A stretch of DNA of 32,193 nucleotides. Origin: Microseira wollei NIES-4236. GTDB lineage: Bacteria > Cyanobacteriota > Cyanobacteriia > Cyanobacteriales > Aerosakkonemataceae. Below are positions 1 through 6,434 of this stretch, piece by piece. Below the pieces are notes generated by a model. The model worked only from the letters and a program-made list of their open reading frames with translations. It made no database searches and had not been told where the DNA came from. Numbering within the stretch: the stretch's first letter is position 1; each line of letters opens with the position of its first letter. Position numbers and translations under genes: made by a program. The stretch is from assembly GCF_020521235.1 (NCBI RefSeq), contig NZ_BLAY01000120.1, positions 1 through 32,193 of the forward strand. The letters run 5' to 3'.

Positions 1-98
1 ATCGAAGCTTATATTAATGATCCACATCACTCAAAATAATACTGACTGCGATTAAAATCGCACGGGTCGCGTTTCCACCCCGCAATAAATTGACGGGG

Positions 99-1184
99 CT
101 ACCACGCTCCCGGATGAAGAAGGTGTATTCGTTGATAGATCGACTCGCAAGCGTTTTCCTCAAACTCAGTCGGCGACAAACCGAGCATCTGGTACCCTCG
201 GACAGACCACAAGCAAGTGTGATTGACAATATCCCAATCCCAGATCGCATCTTCGGTTGCCTCTATCACCAACTGTAACTCTTCTTCGCTTTCCCACAGC
301 GCTGCTTCTGCATTTTTGCGTCCGCTGATATCGGTCGATACTGATGTCACGATCCAATAATCTGCACCCACCTCGCGCCGGGAGGTGAAGGTACTGGAAA
401 TCCAGCGCACTTTGCCGTTTTTGTCATAAAACCGATACTCCACCGTCGTGGTTCGTCCGGCGAGAATATCTTCAAACCCAGGCAAGATCGCGGTTTGCAT
501 ATCTTCCTCCAGCACCCGCGACCCCCAGAGCGTTTTATCTGCCATCCATTCAGTCGGGGTATAACCAAACACCACTTCGCTGCCAGCGGATTGGTATTCA
601 CATTCAAAGTCTTGATTGGGAAAAACCCTCAGACTGGTAATCGCGGCGATCGCGCTGTCGAGAATATCCCTGAGTTTGGCTTGAGTGCGTTCTAGGGATA
701 GTTCCTGTTTGCCATCTCCTATATCTTGACCCACCAACAGCAGGATATCTCGATTGCTATGACGGATATGGCGCCCATTAATTTTGACCCACAGAATGCT
801 GCCGTCTTTCCTCACTAGGCGACCTTCCCAACTCTGGAAAACAGGGTCGGAGTTGGCTGTTATCGCTGTCTCAAATGCTTGGCGATCTTGCGGTTCAACC
901 AAGTTTAAAATCGAACGTTTCACCAGTTCTGCGGATTTGTAGCCCAAACAGTTTGACCCAAACTCACTGCTATGACAAATTACTCCCGTCTGATCGACGA
1001 TTAAGTAAATTGATGGGATGCTTTCCGATAAAAAGCGATACCACTCCAGTTCGGCTTGCGTTTGCTGCAGTGCTGCTTCAATCTCAGATAATTCTGCGCT
1101 TGTACCAGTCTGCTGTTGCTCAAAAAAAGAAGAAACTTGCTCTTGGGGACTTTTAAAAGAATCGATCATTCGTTGACACTCCAC
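99..1184 (-). CDS. Multi-PAS sensor protein, C-terminally truncated
   Basis: A signal-sensing protein with no output domain in view. After a short coiled-coil-like N-terminus (about residues 20-50), a first PAS domain spans about 45-160 (it contains GYKSAELV and a PAC-like KDGSILWVKINGR). A second PAS/PAC spans about 165-290 (FGYTPTEW, VEYRFYDKNGKVRW). A third PAS begins at about 300 (ATEDAIWDWD) and is cut off after HLLHPGAW by a TAG. Reading through the TAG in the same frame gives about 22 more plausible PAS residues (FIAGWKRDP) and then a TGA, so the gene is probably a decayed histidine kinase or diguanylate cyclase sensor. The start is ambiguous: GTG at 1184 has AGGGGG upstream, and ATG at 1169 has GGAG upstream. 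It is divergent from the MprF-like gene. The output domain may lie, or once have lain, beyond the left edge. Confidence 0.7.
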   Translation of the reverse strand: MECQRMIDSFKSPQEQVSSFFEQQQTGTSAELSEIEAALQQTQAELEWYRFLSESIPSIYLIVDQTGVICHSSEFGSNCLGYKSAELVKRSILNLVEPQDRQAFETAITANSDPVFQSWEGRLVRKDGSILWVKINGRHIRHSNRDILLLVGQDIGDGKQELSLERTQAKLRDILDSAIAAITSLRVFPNQDFECEYQSAGSEVVFGYTPTEWMADKTLWGSRVLEEDMQTAILPGFEDILAGRTTTVEYRFYDKNGKVRWISSTFTSRREVGADYWIVTSVSTDISGRKNAEAALWESEEELQLVIEATEDAIWDWDIVNHTCLWSVRGYQMLGLSPTEFEENACESIYQRIHLLHPGAW

Positions 1185-1350
1185 ACCACTTGACCCCCTG
1201 GAATTGTCGCCAGATCGCTTTTACTTACCATGCTAAATTCCTTTGCTTTTCCCATTTATGCTGATTGATATGTCTGCTTTGCTTCCATAGCACTAACCAA
1301 GGTCAATCTCCTAGACTAAAATTGACCTGGTTAGAAAGGTATTCACAACT

Positions 1351-3012
1351 GTGCTGGCGCAACGCACCCGAATTGGACTTTGGACTGCAACGCTGCTAAC
1401 AGGATTGGTGGGATCGGTCAATCTGCTATCTGCGGTGACGCCTAGTGAACCATTGCGATCGCAATGGCTAAAGGAAATTTTGCCATTTTACATTCGCGCG
1501 GGCGGACATTTATTTTCCGCCATTGCTGGCTTTATATTACTCACCCTCGCCGCCAATTTGTTACGCCGCAAGCGCGTCGCTTGGTTACTCACCGTCGCAC
1601 TGTTAATTGTCTCCATCATCAGCCACCTGGTGAAGGGTTTCGATTATGAAGAAAGCTTGCTTGCCGGTGTACTGTTAATTCAGTTACTCGTCATGCGTAA
1701 TGTTTTCACCGCTCAATCAGACCGACCCTCTATTTATCAAGGACTTCGCGTTCTGAGCGTTGCGTTATTATTTACACTTGCATACGGAACCGCCGGTTTC
1801 TACATCCTCGACGGGCAATTTAATGTTAATTTTTCTTTAACCCAAGCTATCCTCCAAACCCTGGCGATGTTCTTCACCGAAGACAATGCTGGATTAGAGG
1901 TGAAAACTCGCTTCGGACAATTTTTTGCCGATTCGATTTATCTTGTCGGCGCGGTAACTCTCGGTTATGCGTTGTTGATGCTGTTGCGTCCGGTTTTGTG
2001 GCGCGAGGTGGCGACGCCCCAACAACGACAAACAGCCAAGGAAATCGTACAGCAGTACGGGCGGTCTTCTTTGGCTAGATTTACGTTGTTTAACGACAAA
2101 TCTTATTATTTCAGTGATTCGGGGCGAAGTATAATCGCATACGTTCCTAAAGGGAGGGGCGCGATTGCTTTAGGCGACCCGATGGGGTCAATCGAAGAAC
2201 GCCGCGAGGTAATAAAGTCGTTTCAAGCATTCTGCGAGGGCAATGATTGGTATGGCGCTTTCTACCAAACTTTACCCGACGATCTAGACATTTACAGAGA
2301 GTTAGGGTATCTAATTTTACATATTGGCGAAGAAGCGATCGTTGACCTGCCTAACTTTAACCTCAAAGGGAAAGCGAATCAGAATTTAAGAACCGCTGTA
2401 AATAAACTGACAAAATCGGGGCATCAAGTCGAATTTTATACCCCTCCGATTGCAGCTGAATTATTGCGGAAATTGCGGACAATCAGCGATGAATGGTTGC
2501 AAATGATGCGCGGTTCGGAAAAGCGCTTTTCTGTAGGTTGGTTTGAAGAAGATTACTTGCGAGAGTGTACAATTGCTGTCGTTTATAATGGTACGGGAGA
2601 GATTACCGCTTTTGCTAATTTGATAACCGAATATCCCCCAAATGAAATTACCGTTGATTTAATGCGGCGAAAAGCTGAAGTGGAAAACGGGACGATGGAA
2701 TTCTTATTTGTTTCGATGTTTCAGCACTTCCAACAATTGGGATACTCACGCTTTAATTTAGGACTGTCCGCACTTTCTGGAGTCGGCGATACTCCAGAGT
2801 CGCGGCGTTTAGAAAAAGTGTTGCGCTATCTCTACGAACACTTGAATCAGTTCTATAATTTCAAAGGGTTACACGCTTTTAAAGAGAAATTTCGCCCCCG
2901 GTGGGAACCCCGCTATTTAGTTTATCCAAGTTTAGTTTCCTTACCCGATGTAGTAGTAGCATTAGTCCGCGCAGATTCGGGGGACAAATTGTTGGATTAT
3001 TTGAGATTTTAG
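1351..3012 (+). CDS. MprF/LysX-like membrane protein, DUF2156 (phosphatidylglycerol lysyltransferase-type) domain
   Basis: Probable integral-membrane aminoacyl-phosphatidylglycerol synthase or relative. The family moves an aminoacyl group from tRNA to phosphatidylglycerol, which changes surface charge. The first ~225 residues hold about six hydrophobic segments (for example GLWTATLLTGLVGSVNLL, WLLTVALLIVSIISHLV, YLVGAVTLGYALLMLL). From about 240 to 550 runs the soluble DUF2156/GNAT-like domain, with GRGAIALGDPMG, a central FRRNLRT-like segment (NQNLRTAVNKL) and the C-terminal FNFKGLHAFKEKFRPRWEPRYLVY, which is highly typical of the family. The start is GTG at 1351 with AGAAAGG about 10 nt upstream. 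At 553 aa it is shorter than full MprF (~850 aa) because most of the flippase half is missing. Substrate specificity cannot be read from sequence. Confidence 0.8.
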   Translation: MLAQRTRIGLWTATLLTGLVGSVNLLSAVTPSEPLRSQWLKEILPFYIRAGGHLFSAIAGFILLTLAANLLRRKRVAWLLTVALLIVSIISHLVKGFDYEESLLAGVLLIQLLVMRNVFTAQSDRPSIYQGLRVLSVALLFTLAYGTAGFYILDGQFNVNFSLTQAILQTLAMFFTEDNAGLEVKTRFGQFFADSIYLVGAVTLGYALLMLLRPVLWREVATPQQRQTAKEIVQQYGRSSLARFTLFNDKSYYFSDSGRSIIAYVPKGRGAIALGDPMGSIEERREVIKSFQAFCEGNDWYGAFYQTLPDDLDIYRELGYLILHIGEEAIVDLPNFNLKGKANQNLRTAVNKLTKSGHQVEFYTPPIAAELLRKLRTISDEWLQMMRGSEKRFSVGWFEEDYLRECTIAVVYNGTGEITAFANLITEYPPNEITVDLMRRKAEVENGTMEFLFVSMFQHFQQLGYSRFNLGLSALSGVGDTPESRRLEKVLRYLYEHLNQFYNFKGLHAFKEKFRPRWEPRYLVYPSLVSLPDVVVALVRADSGDKLLDYLRF

Positions 3013-3013
3013 G

Positions 3014-3118
3014 TAATAGCTAATGGCTAATTGCTAATTGCTAGAAAAGCTAATATAGCATTTTTCCTGAAATTAGCCATTAGCTATTAGCTTTACTTTT
3101 GAGACAACTAGCAACTTG
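3014..3118. repeat. Palindromic heptad element, copy A
   Basis: A perfect 19-bp inverted repeat (3014-3032 with 3071-3089; arm core TAATAGCTAATGGCTAATT) with heptad-like GCTAATT repeats inside the left arm. It is followed by the conserved end AACTAGCAACTTG (3106-3118). It lies between the convergent MprF-like and peroxiredoxin genes, where an RNA hairpin could end transcription from both sides. Related copies lie at 17655-17730, 23737-23851 and 28214-28353. Confidence 0.8.
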
Positions 3119-3124
3119 AAGCTT

Positions 3125-3682
3125 TTACGCTGCTTGTAACTCGGAAAGACGCGCCAGCACCTCTCTGCTATGCACCGAGGGGTTCACTCCGGTAAACTCC
3201 TCGCGGATAATCCCTTGGGGATCGATGATAAATGTATGGCGCATCGAGAAAAATCCCAACCAGGAACCGTAGGTTTTGCTAATTTTACCATCGGTATCCG
3301 CTAGCAGGGGAAATTTCAACCCTTCAGAATCGCAAAATTCCGCGTGAGAATCGACAGAATCAGCGCTAACTCCCAAAATTTGGGCGCCCTTAGCCAAATA
3401 TTTCGGCAAATCTTGCTGAAATCGCCGCGCTTCCAAGGTGCAACCAGAGGTAAAGTCTTTGGGATAGAAGTACAAAACCACCCACTTACCGCGATAGTCT
3501 GACAGAGACACTTTACCCTCTCCGGTGTTAGTCGGTAGGGTAAACTCTGGCGCAGCTTCGTTCAAGGGGGGTAGCTTACCACCCAGCGCATCAGCAGCAG
3601 GGGCGAAGTTAAACCAAGCAATTATGGCTAGACAACTAGCTAATAGGGTACTGACAAAAGTGCGGCGAGAGATCATCGTCAA
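3125..3682 (-). CDS. Exported peroxiredoxin, PrxQ/Bcp type
   Basis: Thiol peroxidase of the AhpC/TSA-Bcp family that reduces hydrogen peroxide and alkyl hydroperoxides. The N-terminus has a twin-arginine-like signal (ISRRTF at 4-9), a hydrophobic stretch to about residue 30 and a likely cleavage site near ADA-LGG, so it probably acts in the periplasm or thylakoid lumen. The peroxidatic Cys is C81 in FTSGCT, preceded by YFYPKDF. The usual PrxQ resolving Cys five residues later is replaced (position 86 is Arg). C117 in EFCDSEG is the alternative resolving residue known in part of the family. MRHTFIIDPQGIIR is also family-typical. An LASC string at 14-17 resembles a lipobox, but the hydrophobic run continues past it, so a lipoprotein is less likely. 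It converges with the upstream MprF-like gene. Confidence 0.88.
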   Translation of the reverse strand: MTMISRRTFVSTLLASCLAIIAWFNFAPAADALGGKLPPLNEAAPEFTLPTNTGEGKVSLSDYRGKWVVLYFYPKDFTSGCTLEARRFQQDLPKYLAKGAQILGVSADSVDSHAEFCDSEGLKFPLLADTDGKISKTYGSWLGFFSMRHTFIIDPQGIIREEFTGVNPSVHSREVLARLSELQAA

Positions 3683-3775
3683 AATGCAAGTTTTGTTTAC
3701 ATAACTTTACACTTTAACCTGAGATCGGCGATCGAGAAACCAGGTTGGTTAAAGAAAGCGGGTTGCTGTAGTTTG

Positions 3776-5053
3776 TCAGAAAATAAACAGGACTTGCAAA
3801 TGCCATCGATTATCGTGACGCACCAATCGAATTTGGCGAATGAATTCGCGAAAATAAAATCTGCGTTCGGATTCGGATAAATCGAGCCAAAATTGGGGAA
3901 TAGAGACAGTTTGGGCAGTTTCGCGCAAATTTACGGGTGGAAGTTGGGCGAATTGTGCTTGGAGTTGAGCAATTTCGGTGCGGAGTTTGTAGGCGCGTAA
4001 AAGCGCTGTTTCTGGATCTAAAATAGCCGATGCGGTCAGTTGATCGAGTTGGGAGAGGATATCTTGTTTAGATGCGATCGCTTGCTTTATCCCCGCTTTC
4101 ATTCGCGTCATATCGGGTAAATCCATCTCGGCGACGGCTTTGGGTAATTCGCTACAGATGGTGGTGATAGTATCATCTAATACTTGTGAGTAAGGTATCG
4201 CCTTACACTTGGGAAGCTTGGGACAACAGAGCGGACGGAGGTAGAGATATTCTTGCTCTTGGCGCGGCGAGGTAACGCGCGCTACACTCATGTGCGACTC
4301 GCACTCACCGCAAACGACTAACCCAGCTAGGGAACGAGGCGCACTGGCAGTGCGGGGTGGTAAGCGACGGTTTCTGCGCAACAAGCGGTCGATTTGGGCA
4401 GCTTCTTCGCGTGAAATAATCGCAACGTGGGTATGGGAAATAATATCGTTATTTTGATAAGCCGTATCGCCGCGATAAACTGGATTGGTCAGCCAACGAC
4501 GGCCAGTAGATACTGATATTTTCTTGCCGTATTTCTTCGCTAAGTAACGCACCGCCCTGCGTAAAGAACCAAATAGCAGAAATTGCTCGAAAAAATCCTT
4601 TACCACAGGTGCGGCACTTTTGTCAACAATGTATTTATCTTTACCGCGTCGATAACCGTAGGGAGGTTTGCCGGGAGGGGGTTGAGCTTTGAGACGCCTG
4701 AGTGCATGTCCGCGACGCAGGGAGCGACTGCGTTGGTAAGAATGGATTTGTTGTAGAAGTTGGAATAGATCGGCACCTTTAGTTGTGGGGGTATCGAGGG
4801 CGACTAAATCGATACCCAGGGATTCGAGTTGGGAGAAGCGATCGCTTACTTGCTCGAGGGAGTCGCCTAATTCCTCAAGGCGTCGAATTAAAACATAATC
4901 GACGGGTTCATTTTGGCAATCTGCGAGCAATTGTTGTAGTTGTTGACGCGATCCCAAATCTTGATAAACGCGATCGAATTCCCAGCCCCAGATAGAAGCA
5001 TCGGGTGCTGGTTCCAGTAATGGATCGCTGTAAAGGTAGGCGATAATTTTCAT
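3776..5053 (-). CDS. Large serine-recombinase-like protein with degenerate catalytic domain
   Basis: Layout of a large serine recombinase: a resolvase-like N-domain (about 1-115), a Recombinase (DNA-binding) domain (about 118-235, with PPPGKPPYGYRRGKDKY and WLTNPVYRGDTAYQN), a zinc-ribbon candidate (C248, C251, C276/C277, C283) and a coiled-coil-like helix with a C-terminal domain (about 300-425). In the catalytic domain the start MKIIAYLYSDPLLE lacks the YxRVS motif. By position Arg8 is Tyr and Ser10 is Asp (a Ser lies one residue earlier), and LDRLxR has become LEELGD. I chose ATG 5053 because homology to resolvases begins there and AGAGAAA lies upstream; the frame is open to 5236 with no domain-like content. 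It may be a DNA-binding protein derived from a recombinase rather than an active enzyme. No attachment sites or element boundaries are evident nearby. Confidence 0.75.
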   Translation of the reverse strand: MKIIAYLYSDPLLEPAPDASIWGWEFDRVYQDLGSRQQLQQLLADCQNEPVDYVLIRRLEELGDSLEQVSDRFSQLESLGIDLVALDTPTTKGADLFQLLQQIHSYQRSRSLRRGHALRRLKAQPPPGKPPYGYRRGKDKYIVDKSAAPVVKDFFEQFLLFGSLRRAVRYLAKKYGKKISVSTGRRWLTNPVYRGDTAYQNNDIISHTHVAIISREEAAQIDRLLRRNRRLPPRTASAPRSLAGLVVCGECESHMSVARVTSPRQEQEYLYLRPLCCPKLPKCKAIPYSQVLDDTITTICSELPKAVAEMDLPDMTRMKAGIKQAIASKQDILSQLDQLTASAILDPETALLRAYKLRTEIAQLQAQFAQLPPVNLRETAQTVSIPQFWLDLSESERRFYFREFIRQIRLVRHDNRWHLQVLFIF

Positions 5054-5246
5054 CGTTTTCTCTGTCGGGGCGGGTTTAACCAAAAATTTATCGCTCACAC
5101 TAAATCCCCGCAGGATTTCCCCTTTTTTAATCAACCGCCAAGACGCCATAGAGGCTTTCAGAGGCGCACCCGTTGGGTAGAACGCCAAGAAGAAGAGAGT
5201 TTGTAGGTTGGGTTGAGCGATAGGGAAAATCAACAACTAAAATTTT

Positions 5247-5273
5247 TGCTGGATTGAGGAACGAAACCCAGCA
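5247..5273. repeat. TTGAGGAACGAAACCCA hairpin, diverged copy
   Basis: Short stem TGCTGG / CCAGCA around the loop ATTGAGGAACGAAAC, upstream of the recombinase-like gene and downstream of the VOC gene. A half copy (GTAGGTTGGGTTGAG) lies just inside the open frame at about 5209-5223. The loop sequence is shared with the better copy at 5746-5778. Confidence 0.55.
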
Positions 5274-5297
5274 TATAGATTCTGTATGTAGCGGGGG

Positions 5298-5666
5298 TTA
5301 TAGTATCGCCTCGCTCATTTCTATAATATTGCCATCGGGATCTTTTGTAAATAAAGCTGCCCTACCAGACGTACTCATTTGCAGTTCGCATCCATGTTCG
5401 AGTAGCTGTTGTTTCGCTTCATCCAAGTTAGATACGGAAAAGGCGATATGGGGGTTACGTCCCCACTTTTCGGAATACTGTAATTCTGGGTTAAGAGTAG
5501 TATCGACAATCAAGTGAATCTGGAACTTGCCAATTTGATACCAAACACCAGGGAATTTGAGTTGCCGATCTACTTTGGATAATCCCAGGATAGTGCCGTA
5601 GAAGTGTTCGGCACGTTCCCAGTCAGAAACCAACACAGCGACATGGAGACAATCAACGATCTGCAT
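5298..5666 (-). CDS. VOC-family (glyoxalase/bleomycin-resistance/dioxygenase) protein
   Basis: Single-module protein of 122 aa, the usual length for one paired beta-alpha-beta-beta-beta VOC domain. LHVAVLVSDWERAEHFYGTILGL at the N-terminus and ALFTKDPDGNIIEMSE at the C-terminus are classic. Candidate metal ligands by position are H8, H51, H73 and E116, so the metal site appears intact. Members include lactoylglutathione lyase-like and dioxygenase-like enzymes as well as resistance proteins; the substrate cannot be deduced. ATG at 5666 is the natural start because homology begins at residue 3. It has no obvious operon partner: 244 nt separate it from the recombinase-like gene downstream. Confidence 0.85.
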   Translation of the reverse strand: MQIVDCLHVAVLVSDWERAEHFYGTILGLSKVDRQLKFPGVWYQIGKFQIHLIVDTTLNPELQYSEKWGRNPHIAFSVSNLDEAKQQLLEHGCELQMSTSGRAALFTKDPDGNIIEMSEAIL

Positions 5667-5745
5667 GGCTAGTCGAGTGTAGCAACGATAATTTTATTTT
5701 AGATTTGAGATTGCAGATTTGAGATGGGAATTTTAGATTGGCGCT

Positions 5746-5778
5746 GTAGGTTGGTTTGAGAAACGAAACCCAACCTAC
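5746..5778. repeat. TAGGTTGGGTT-type palindromic repeat
   Basis: Stem GTAGGTTGGTTT (5746-5757) pairs with AAACCCAACCTAC (5766-5778) with one bulged C; the loop is GAGAAACG. This is a widespread bacterial intergenic palindrome, often found in cyanobacteria. It lies between the nirD 3' end and the VOC gene start. Just before it (about 5699-5737) is a half copy of the AGATTGCAGATT repeat that forms the long hairpin at 25904-25972. Confidence 0.65.
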
Positions 5779-5808
5779 TTTTGTCCCCAAATACAGAAAG
5801 CGGGTGTC

Positions 5809-5888
5809 TTACTCGCTTCGCTAGGTAAGAATAACTATTTAATAAACCGCGAAGACACGAAGAACACGAAGAAGGAAGAAGAAAGATG
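5809..5888. repeat. 80-bp dispersed repeat, copy 1
   Basis: Matches the reverse complement of 16365-16444 over the same 80-nt length with few mismatches. The best conserved block is CTATTTAATAAACCGCGAAG and the following GAAG-rich run. It is noncoding in both places and lies just downstream of nirD. Confidence 0.7.
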
Positions 5889-5935
5889 TAGATAGTCTTC
5901 TACCGCGAAGGAAGTAAAGAAACCCGCTTGCTTGA

Positions 5936-6295
5936 CTAACCAATCCCTACTTGCACTGTATCGTTTACAACCCTAACTTTATAAGTTGGCACTTTCAGGG
6001 TTTCGTCATCCAGACACTGTCCGGTAAGCAAGCTGAAATTTTGCTTGTAAATCGGCGATGCGACTTTGGGGATGCCGTTGCGATCGCCTACAATTCCCCT
6101 AGACAGCACGTAAGCTTTGCTAAACGGGTCGTAATTCCCAATGGCATAAATATCCGTCCCAGGTTCGATGCGAAAAATCGCCACCTGTTCCCCTTCCACC
6201 AAAGCGCAAACACCTGTATTAGGCACAATATCAGACAGATGACAAACATCCACCCAAGTCGTAACATTTTCGCGAACCGTTAAAGCTTGAATCAT
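5936..6295 (-). CDS. nirD: Nitrite reductase [NAD(P)H] small subunit
   Basis: Small, Rieske-fold subunit that pairs with NirB in the cytoplasmic NAD(P)H-dependent reduction of nitrite to ammonium. The protein (119 aa from the chosen start) has TWVDVCHLSDIVPNTGVCALV, then VAIFRIEPGTDIYAIGNYDPFSKAYVLSRGIVGD and PIYKQNFSLLTGQCLDDE, which are diagnostic of NirD. The Cys/His iron-sulfur ligands of true Rieske proteins are absent, as usual for NirD. I chose ATG 6295 because AGGAAGGG lies directly upstream. A longer frame to 6352 begins inside the 29-bp duplicated sequence and lacks homology. It lies 135 nt downstream of nirB on the same strand and is presumably cotranscribed from the NtcA-type promoter at about 9058. 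Confidence 0.9.
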   Translation of the reverse strand: MIQALTVRENVTTWVDVCHLSDIVPNTGVCALVEGEQVAIFRIEPGTDIYAIGNYDPFSKAYVLSRGIVGDRNGIPKVASPIYKQNFSLLTGQCLDDETLKVPTYKVRVVNDTVQVGIG

Positions 6296-6342
6296 TTTCC
6301 CTTCCTGATTACTTGTTATCACCGACCCACGACTAGCTTTAG

Positions 6343-6434
6343 TTCCTTTCATCCATGCATCCGCCTTCTAACTGCGTCATTCAAACTTGAATGCACCACT
6401 AGCAATTCCTTTCATCCATGCATCCGCCTTCTAA
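6343..6434. repeat. 29-bp direct repeat flanking the nirB stop
   Basis: A 29-bp sequence is perfectly repeated at 6343-6371 and 6406-6434, 63 bp apart; an ACTAGC precedes both copies. The second copy includes the nirB stop codon (6431-6433). The duplication therefore copied the nirB terminus into the nirB-nirD spacer, and it supplies the ATG of the longer upstream reading of nirD. Confidence 0.9.

Noticed and set aside
3600-3640. Lipoprotein signal (LASC) in the peroxiredoxin
   Set aside because: The hydrophobic core continues beyond the Cys and a twin-arginine motif with a later cleavage site fits better.
5054-5236. N-terminal extension of the recombinase-like protein
   Set aside because: The 61 codons upstream of ATG 5053 carry repeat DNA (TAGGTTGGGTTGAG) and no resolvase-like sequence, and homology starts at MKIIAY.
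3776-5300. Integrative element bounded by the recombinase-like gene
   Set aside because: No att-like direct repeats, cargo genes or composition change were seen around it, and the active-site residues are missing.
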